This document shows positions 56,905 through 64,000 of a stretch of DNA of 64,000 nucleotides, in pieces. Position 1 is the stretch's first letter. Every line of letters starts with the position of its first letter. Under the pieces are notes generated by a model, which searched no databases, was not told the origin of the DNA, and worked only from the letters and a program-made list of their open reading frames with translations. Source of the stretch: Triplophysa rosa (lineage: Eukaryota; Chordata; Actinopteri; Cypriniformes; Nemacheilidae). The stretch lies in assembly GCF_024868665.1 (NCBI RefSeq), contig NC_079906.1, positions 13,020,807 to 13,084,806 of the forward strand, given 5' to 3'. The translations under genes and the position numbers were made by a program.

Positions 56905-59151
56905 TTAGGGACTGTAGAAAAAATGAGAAAAATATTACCAACACACACAAGTTTGTTATTACCCATGTAACAGACAACAAGAGAACAGATAAGTATCAAT
57001 AATATGTGTTATTAAATTAAAACAACATTTTATTCCATTTTACGATATGCATAAGGGAATAGTGTACAATTTCTACACCACAAACAGGCCAAACAGATTA
57101 GTAAAATGATCGATTTTCAAATGATTGAGAAATTATTAATTTCAAACAGTTTTGAGCATACCCCAGTTTTCCACTGTCCATCACACAGATATCCCCACCC
57201 TTAAAGTGATAGTTCACCCAAAAATTGTGTTATCATTTACTCACCCTCTTGTCATTTCAAACCTTTATGACTTTCTTCCGCAGACCACAAAAGAAGATAT
57301 TTTGAACAAAGTTTGTTACCGAACAGCACTGGACCCCATTAACTTCTATTGTATGGACACAAAACCATTGCAAGTGAATGGGGTCCAGTTAACAACCTTT
57401 TTCAAAGTATTTTCTTTGGTGTTCTGTGGAAGAAAGAAAGGCATAAGCCTACTGGTTTGAAATGACAAGAGGGTGAGTAAATGATGACAGAATATTCATT
57501 TTTGGGTGACCTATCACTTTAACTCAATGTTGGATGCTCAGTCAAACTAATCAAATTAATGCTTTATTTGGGGCTCGATACTTACACATTTTGGGGGGAT
57601 CAAATAGCTTAACCCTCTGGTGGCTCCTTGTACACACTCATACTTGGAGTGTACGATGTAGCTATATTTTTGATCAATACTACTTTTACTTATTTCAGAT
57701 GGGAATTGTATGATTTTAAACAATATATATGCAATAATTATGGTATATTTTTCAATTGAATTGAATAATATAATATTGTATTGTTATAAAATAATATACC
57801 ATTCCAATAAAGTAAAAATAAAAAAATGTAATGTAGCCTAAAAGTAAATGAAGACTACCAGAGGGTTAAAATAGCCTTTGCATATTAAGCTGGAATAATA
57901 CAATCTTGTAAATTTAAAAAATGACACACATTAGCTTTAAATAGTTTGTCTACCAATTTAAATGTCATTTGAATTAAATGGGTTATTTATTTATTTATGT
58001 ATTTATTGTTTGCTTGTTGGGAGGCACTTTATTAGTAACAGAGGCATAGCATGACCAGCACTATGTTGTCACTCCATTCTTAATCAAAAAGGGTACCAGA
58101 GAATGAGATATTTCATGCACAATTGTAGTGACAGCATGCAGAGCAAAGCATTACATTGGACAGAATGTCATTATCAATTATCACATAATTTCCATCATTT
58201 TCTCTTAAAATATATATCCAACAGTACGATAGTATTTTAACTTAGAGGGACAACATAGCTTTATCATGCTGTAATGCATTCTTTTTTTGTGGTTAAAAAT
58301 AAGCGATTGGATTACTTTCATTAACAAAGATTATGAATTAAACAATTTACAGAAATCAAGATGCCCTGTTGTTTTTGAGGCTTTCGTTTCTTTGCCGTCC
58401 TACAACATAGAAAATCATGTACTGTTAACATGCAAAATTCATTTCACCTGCATGTCATACAGAGAGTACAGCCCTAATGCACCACAAACTTGTGTCATGC
58501 TTACTATAAAAAAAAACTTTCCAACTACTTACGAGTACTGGCCCATTCTCCTAACCACCAAGATGATTACAGCAATGACAACAATCACTGCGATCAATGC
58601 ACCGATTACAATCCCCACCAACTGTCCGGTGCCCATAGCTAGAGAGAAGAGATATCATATCATCAATCTCTCATCCACATAAACACACTCTCAATGACTC
58701 AAACTATATTACTGTTATGTACGTTTTTTATCCATTTTTACCACTATCATTTTTTCTGTGTCTATAAAGATATAATGAATCTAACCTTCCTCATCTATCA
58801 ACACCCCATTCTCTGGCGTTCCTGCCTCTGTTTTAGTTTGATTCGATTCCTCCGATATTGCTCCCTCTTCATCAGTGGTAGTAGTGTTGAATAGCCCTTC
58901 AGTTTCAGGTTCTGCTGGTGTTGTTGTATCTGTTTGGATTTCTGTATTTGTTGGTGCCTCTGATTGTACTTGTGCTTCCGTGGAAACCACTGGTGCATCA
59001 GTCGTTGTGACAGGCACCTCTTTAGCCTCAGGGAGAGGTGCTGCTGTTGAAAGTGGAGCTGGTTCCTCTCCTTTTTCTTCGACAGAAGGCTGGTTTGATT
59101 CATTTAATGCTGGCGTATCCAGATCAGAGACTGTTGGCACCACTATAGTAC
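56905..59151 (-). CDS. pdpn: Podoplanin: ectodomain, transmembrane segment and cytoplasmic tail
   Basis: Three exons read right to left: 59151-58786, 58638-58533 and 56911-56905, phase-consistent with GT-AG borders. The first encodes about 122 residues rich in Thr, Ser, Pro and Glu, with runs of TTT, as expected of a mucin-type O-glycosylated ectodomain. The second holds one transmembrane helix (LVGIVIGALIAVIVVIAVIILVV) with a small-residue GxxxG-like start, then the basic tail RRMGQYS. The third supplies only Ser-Pro-stop, so the protein ends RRMGQYSP, strikingly like the human ending (RKMSGRYSP), whose basic residues bind ezrin/moesin. Podoplanin is a plasma-membrane sialomucin of lymphatic endothelium and other epithelia that signals through the actin cytoskeleton. 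Position 5' of prdm2 on the same strand matches human. The mammalian PLAG repeats are not evident. Confidence 0.85.
57201..57522. mobile_element. Angel-like palindromic MITE
   Basis: Ends are TTAAAGTGATAGTTCACCC and GGGTGACCTATCACTTTAA. As in the 37.7 kb copy, an unusual base (GTGAT/ATCAC) appears in both ends. It lies in the last pdpn intron. Confidence 0.88.
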
Positions 59152-60749
59152 CTGGCACAAATATATAACAAATACAAAAATGACAATTCTGTTCATCTGT
59201 AAATTAATCCCACTCAAGTTGTTTTAAACCAGTATGACGTACTTTCTTCCATGCAAAACGAGATGAATTTTTTAAATAAATTTAACATTTTTTCATGTAA
59301 TGGAAGTGAATGGTGACCGGGTCCGCATACTTTTGGATAATTCGTTTATTCGTTTTAGACCTCAAAACGTAAAAACGAATAAACAGTTCATTTATCACAT
59401 AAAATGAATATACAATGAAACCAAAACTATAAAAATAAATGAGTTATATTGATATAAACATAATTTGGAAAGAGAAGGAAGTTGATTTGTTTTAACCTAA
59501 AAAAGTAAGACTTTTGAAGTTTGATTTCTGAAGCAAGCGCTTGGAGAAAGCGGAAAATGAAAGAGTACAGATTTGGATGAGAGCTCTAAAATTCCAGAAA
59601 CACTGTCTGCTCTGTTTTGCTCTGGTTTCAGTTGGGTAAGCCAGTACGTTCTCATGGCCTGTCATTAATAGGGAGAACATTCCGGCCTCTCGATCAGCCC
59701 AATAAACACGCACTTAGACATCTACGTATGGAGTCATCCAACCACCCACCTGAATTTCCCACCCTAACTACTCAGCACCCCACTAATGTGGTCACTTCCT
59801 TTCTTCGTCATTCCCTCTATTAGACTAATTGTCTCACTTCCTGGGTGGAGTCTGCATTGCTCAATATAGGAAATGAAGCACTGGACAAAATTCTCCCTCT
59901 TAAAATGGGCAAAACGGGCTTGTTTCCTCAGGCACTGGTCTTGGACCTTTCTGCATCACTCACGAGTCACAAAGACCTCAGCAACCGTTAAAGGCATAGC
60001 AAAGCTGATCTCAGACCTGTGCTATGTGTCAGCGTATAAGCCAGATGGACTCCATACGACAGTCTTTCTCTTGGCCATCCGAGAGGAACCGCCCTTTACC
60101 ATAACATCACCTCAGCTACTGAACTACAGTTTAATATCAAACTGAGCCCAAGTAAACCAGATTAAACTCAGCACATCATACACACACCATCCTGCTAAGG
60201 GTGAATGTTAAATTACAGTTGGTTATAAAACATTTTTATTTATACAATTTAGCAATGTAGATTTTATCTCAGGCTGACTCACTATGAGTCATGCATTTAC
60301 AGAAAAGTAGGATTTAATTATAGATTTTCATCCAGTTGGGTATTTTAATTTTAAACTCTAACCAAGGTAACTGGACTTCCCGAATAAAGCACAATATCCA
60401 AACACGCTCAAACCTCTTAGGTTTGGATTATATTATTTACTTGTAACACATACTGATGTAAAACCTAAATGCACCAGAAGTCACTTTGGACAAATGGACA
60501 AGTATAGGTTGAATTGCAAGACAAGAGCATCCTTTCTGTCGCACATAATTCTGACATTTCTCTCAGGAAAATTGAGCAAAAAGACTGTCAAGAAACTTAG
60601 GGTGGGGCGGGGTCAGAGATCAGAATGTCCTGTGTGTGAGAGAAAGTGTGTGTTTATATTAATGTTCTTGTTGACTGCTGCTAACAATCAACTCATTATG
60701 TTTGAGACCCCAACAATTAGTTCTAAGTATGGCTCTCTTCCCCTCCAAC

Positions 60750-60833
<84 letters not shown>

Positions 60834-60851
60834 TGTGATGTGATGTGATGG
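60750..60851. repeat. Compound microsatellite (AC)n(AG)n(TGATG)n
   Basis: About 8 AC units run into about 32 AG units, then four TGATG units. Reading frames across it are Arg-Glu or Ser-Leu repeats and are artefacts. Confidence 0.9.
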
Positions 60852-61266
60852 GAGGAGCACAGTAAGGAGAAACGTTTTCTCACACTTTAAGTGTGTGTGC
60901 ATGGGCAGCTCTGTAACTGTATGGTATAGCGTGTGGTGGCGATGCTTTCTGTTTGCATGGGCAACCTACTAGCAGGTGTGCCACAGAACATAAAAATAAC
61001 AAATGACATCAATTGTAAATCTCCAATATCTTTGGGTAATATCTTAGCAACATATCTGCTCAGATCAGCAAAGACATTAAAATCTGGAGAGATTTCAATG
61101 TAAACATTTCTTATTGAATTATTTCAAGACCAAATTATCTATAGGCTAGGCTGCCCATGTTCATAATAAAATTCTGGAATTTACCATATGTCAGGTAACA
61201 TCTCACATGAGCTTGTTTATTTTTCATACAGAATAGTAAGATAAACCTCTAAACCAACGTTGATAC

Positions 61267-61724
61267 TTAAAGGGACAGTTCACCCAAAAATTAAAATTCT
61301 GTCTTTATTTACTCACCCTCAAGTTGTTCCAAATCTGTATAAATGTCCTTGTTATGATGATCACAAAGAAAGATATTTGGAAGAATGCTTGTAACCAAAC
61401 CGTTCTTGGCTACCATAGTAGGTAAAATTGCTTTATTAATATCTTTGTTCTGTTGAACACAAAAGAAGATATTTTGAAGAATGTAGGAAAGCAAACAGTT
61501 CTGGGGCACTTTTGACTACCATTGTCATTTTTCCTGCTAGTCAATGGGGTCCAAGAACTGTTTGGTTACAAGCATTCTAGATATCTTTCTCTGTGTTCAT
61601 CAGAACAAAGAAATGTATACAGATTTGGAACAACTCAGGCTATGAGTAAATGTTCAGAATTTGTGACATTTATTCAGAAATGCATGTGACAGAATTTTCA
61701 TTTTTGATTGAACTGTTCTGTTAA
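61267..61724. mobile_element. Angel-like palindromic MITE (long copy)
   Basis: Ends are TTAAAGGGACAGTTCACCC and GATTGAACTGTTCTGTTAA, with extra inner ATTTTGAAGAATGTAGGAAA sequence. It has a partial inner repeat (the GATATTTGGAAGAATGCTTG block and its inverse), giving about 458 bp. Confidence 0.85.
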
Positions 61725-62434
61725 AAGACCCATAAGATCTAAGTCTCCTGAACAACAGAGCAGCCTTTGAGCAATAACATTATCCTCTGGGTATCCATGA
61801 AAATCCACACATCAGATGATCAAATTTATATCTATGACCAAGCCTGCAGCTTTTCTCTGAGAAAAATGGAAACCATATAAGGGAAAAGGGGGAAATGCAA
61901 ATGGAAAGACAAATATAGAAGAGAAGAGAAAATACATTTCTCTTCAGTATTAGAATCCTTTTAAAAAGGACCCAAACACCTTTTCCAGGGCTACACGAAC
62001 TGAGACCCACATCACTCTGATTCATCATTATCGCAATCTACTACTTCAGCAATGCTTGTGTGTGTGTGTGTGTGTTGTGAGGGAGTGTAATGCTGGAATG
62101 TTTTAGTAATGGGGAAAAAAGAGAGAAGATTAGAACATCTCATAAAGTCAGATTCACTCCCTCGCACGCACACATACATGTTACATGGCATGTCATGAGT
62201 GGGCAGCGTAGGACAGAGCAAGTGGAAAATCACTCTTATCACTAGAACAGCACCCACAAGCTCTTGCACTCACAATCACAGGGACAACATGTCACAGACT
62301 AACACACACAACCTAATCTGAGTACAATGCACAAGGTTCCAGACTGGGAGGAGACTGTATCTCCAGAGACCAGAGCTCCACAGTTCCCAACAAATCGAAA
62401 TGCCGTCTGATCAAGCTCAAGAAAACTTGTGGAG

Positions 62435-62767
62435 TTAAAGTAATAGTTCACCTTCAAAATGAAAATTCTGTCATCATTTACTCAACCTGTTGTCATATTA
62501 AACCTGTGTGATTTTCTTCCGCAAAACACAAAAGAAGATATTTTGAAAAATGTTGGAAACCAAAACCGTCAGTCCCCATTGACTTCTTTTGTATGGACAC
62601 AAAACCAATGCAAGTCAATGGGGACCAACGGTTTTTAGTTTCCAACATTTTTCAAAATATCTTCTTTTGTGTTCTGCAGAAGAAAGAAAGTCATACAGGC
62701 TTGAAATGACAAGATGGCATAAAAGTAATGACAGAATATTTATTTGGAAGGCGAACTGTCCCTTTAA
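62435..62767. mobile_element. Angel-like palindromic MITE
   Basis: Ends are TTAAAGTAATAGTTCACC and GGCGAACTGTCCCTTTAA, with strong inner arms (AACCGTCAGTCCCCATTGAC and its inverse). Confidence 0.88.
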
Positions 62768-63180
62768 GGAGTGGACGCAAATGAAGGAAGTTAATTCATA
62801 TTCAACACTTTCAGTACAAAGTGAATTTACTTTGAGGTATTTGGAGATGATTCAGATCAGCTCTGTGAATTGGCAGAGTCTGTGGTTTGAAGGCCTTGCG
62901 GGTGGCTCAGGGTTCATGTAGCTAAATTAACACCCAGTACATCCAATACCTCAATGTCTCACATGTCAGTTTACCAATATCCTTTTCATGACACATTTCA
63001 CAACACATAACAAACTGAATCATGCAGACATAGCAATTTGATGTACAATGCAGGTAATAATAATTCTAAATGTGTTTAAATGAAAAGTTTATATAAGACA
63101 CCAAACAGATGGAGGCTCGCTTTTAGAACAGGGAGTGGCACTTAGGGGCTGGGAAAGTGGGAAGAGAGGGAGACAAATAC

Positions 63181-63247
63181 CAGCAGGAAAAAGAATGAGA
63201 GACAGAAGTGGAGAGAGGAAGTCTGGAGAGGAAGAGTGTGCGCCCAT
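63181..63247 (-). CDS. pdpn: Candidate pdpn first exon (signal peptide)
   Basis: On the minus strand an ATG in a good context (GGCATGG) opens a 67-bp frame reading MGAHSSSPDFLSPLLSLILF then Pro-Ala. It ends G|GTATTT, which gives the one-base phase that the ectodomain exon (59151) requires. The leucine-rich core followed by small residues fits a signal peptide, and the joined product would be 181 aa (human podoplanin 162). A TATA-like CTATATTTAA about 310 bp upstream (63559-63568) fits the start of a 5' UTR. Against it: the donor is weak, and the true first exon could lie beyond the window. Confidence 0.4.
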
Positions 63248-63558
63248 GCCGCTCCTCTGTTTGCCGGAGGGCCCAGCTTTTCCAAAGTTTCAAACTTGCT
63301 GAATGGTTCAATGTAACGGTTTAGAGGGCAGTAACCGACACTGGGCAACGAGTCAGAGACGCTGCAGTTTAAAAATAACACTCATACCCTACAGCCCACC
63401 TCTAAAGGGCTTGATACCCCGCCAAAGATGGTTACAAGTATACGGGGGTGAGCGAGAAAAACAGCACAAAATAAGTGTGTGCGGGCCGGGGCGTCTCTCC
63501 TCAGTCTGCTCTGCTCTCTGATGTAACCAGCCTGTGTACTGAATGCTCATGTTGGTGC

Positions 63559-63568
63559 CGTTAAATAT
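63559..63568 (-). promoter_or_regulatory. TATA-like box upstream of candidate pdpn exon 1
   Basis: The minus strand reads CTATATTTAA. Transcription about 30 bp on would begin near 63530 and give a 5' UTR of roughly 280 bp before the candidate start codon. Confidence 0.3.
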
Positions 63569-64000
63569 AGAGTTCGCTCTATTAATACACGTGGTTTAAC
63601 CCTGCCCAGAATGAATGAGGGAGTTGCTTTTATGTTTCTTTTGTCTGTTATTAGTGCTGTTCATCCTTAATATTTTTTTCTTTAGTTTACATGTTAAAAA
63701 AATCTTTATTGCTTTTCTTCTGCAAATGCTTTTTAAATGTACAGTTTCAGTCATGGCAATAAACTACACCAAAATTGAAACTCAAAATTGAGAGACATAA
63801 ATCTGTGCTCGCTTACCGGAATAAGCTCACCATTACATCATTTTCTCAATCCAGCATTCAAATCACTCGAGAGAATCACTGTATCAGCACATGCTTACAT
63901 GTCTGGATAACTTTCATCGTAGTCTGAAAATATTGAAACCTCACAAATATCTTCTCTCTGACATAAGAATGACCAACATAACACTGATTTATGGAAAAAA

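Larger units (their letters stand above)
59152..63180 (-). other. pdpn intron 1 (if the candidate first exon is correct)
   Basis: It holds a diverged half Angel-like unit (about 59190-59330), two Angel-like MITEs (61267-61724, 62435-62767), a compound microsatellite (60750-60851) and AT-rich sequence. No other exon is supported. Confidence 0.5.

Noticed and set aside
60650..60883. Ser-Leu or Arg-Glu repeat proteins
   Set aside because: Translations of an AG dinucleotide microsatellite.
1..64000. CRISPR arrays, rRNA genes, bacterial-type operons
   Set aside because: Direct repeats present are microsatellites or transposon parts; the genes are intron-split vertebrate genes.

Overview
The window is vertebrate nuclear DNA from a teleost fish, most likely a cyprinid (carp, zebrafish or relative). 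Genes are split by GT-AG introns, the encoded proteins align from memory with human orthologues, and the spaces are packed with repeat types known from cyprinids: palindromic Angel-like MITEs, Tc1-like and hAT elements, and a tRNA-derived SINE. There are no operons, CRISPR arrays or bacterial signals.

Five protein-coding genes can be supported. (1) slc16a1, a monocarboxylate transporter (MCT1-type), + strand: three 3' coding exons at 2789-4697; the first coding exon lies left of the window. (2) zmynd12, a MYND-finger axonemal protein, + strand: eight exons, 7510-14294, complete (353 aa). (3) rimkla, N-acetylaspartylglutamate synthase A (ATP-grasp), - strand: five exons, 31552 down to 17002, complete (400 aa), converging on zmynd12. 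(4) prdm2, the zinc-finger body of PRDM2/RIZ, - strand: one giant exon, 43733 down to 39325 (1461 aa from the first in-frame Met). No PR (SET-like) domain exon was found upstream of it. (5) pdpn, podoplanin, - strand: ectodomain, transmembrane and last exons at 59151-56905, with a plausible signal-peptide exon at 63247-63181.

The order pdpn-prdm2 and the pair zmynd12-rimkla match gene neighbourhoods on human chromosome 1p. The genes are not one pathway; the grouping reflects conserved linkage.

Mobile DNA dominates the rest. Two Tc1-like elements lie side by side in a rimkla intron as foldbacks, one made of two 5' transposase halves and the other of two 3' halves. There is a 1.3 kb hAT element with a perfect 8-bp target duplication, a 1.9 kb Tol2-like hAT element with a perfect 8-bp target duplication, and a 2.1 kb CpG-rich foldback element. 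A 5'-truncated LTR retroelement carries a tandemly repeated LTR segment with a strong hairpin. A three-level nest (SINE in hAT-like element in Angel-like MITE) sits in a zmynd12 intron, and ten Angel-like palindromic MITEs are scattered through the window. The clearest regulatory signals are a near-palindromic RFX X-box upstream of zmynd12, which fits a ciliary gene, and four CCAAT boxes in the CpG-rich region upstream of rimkla.
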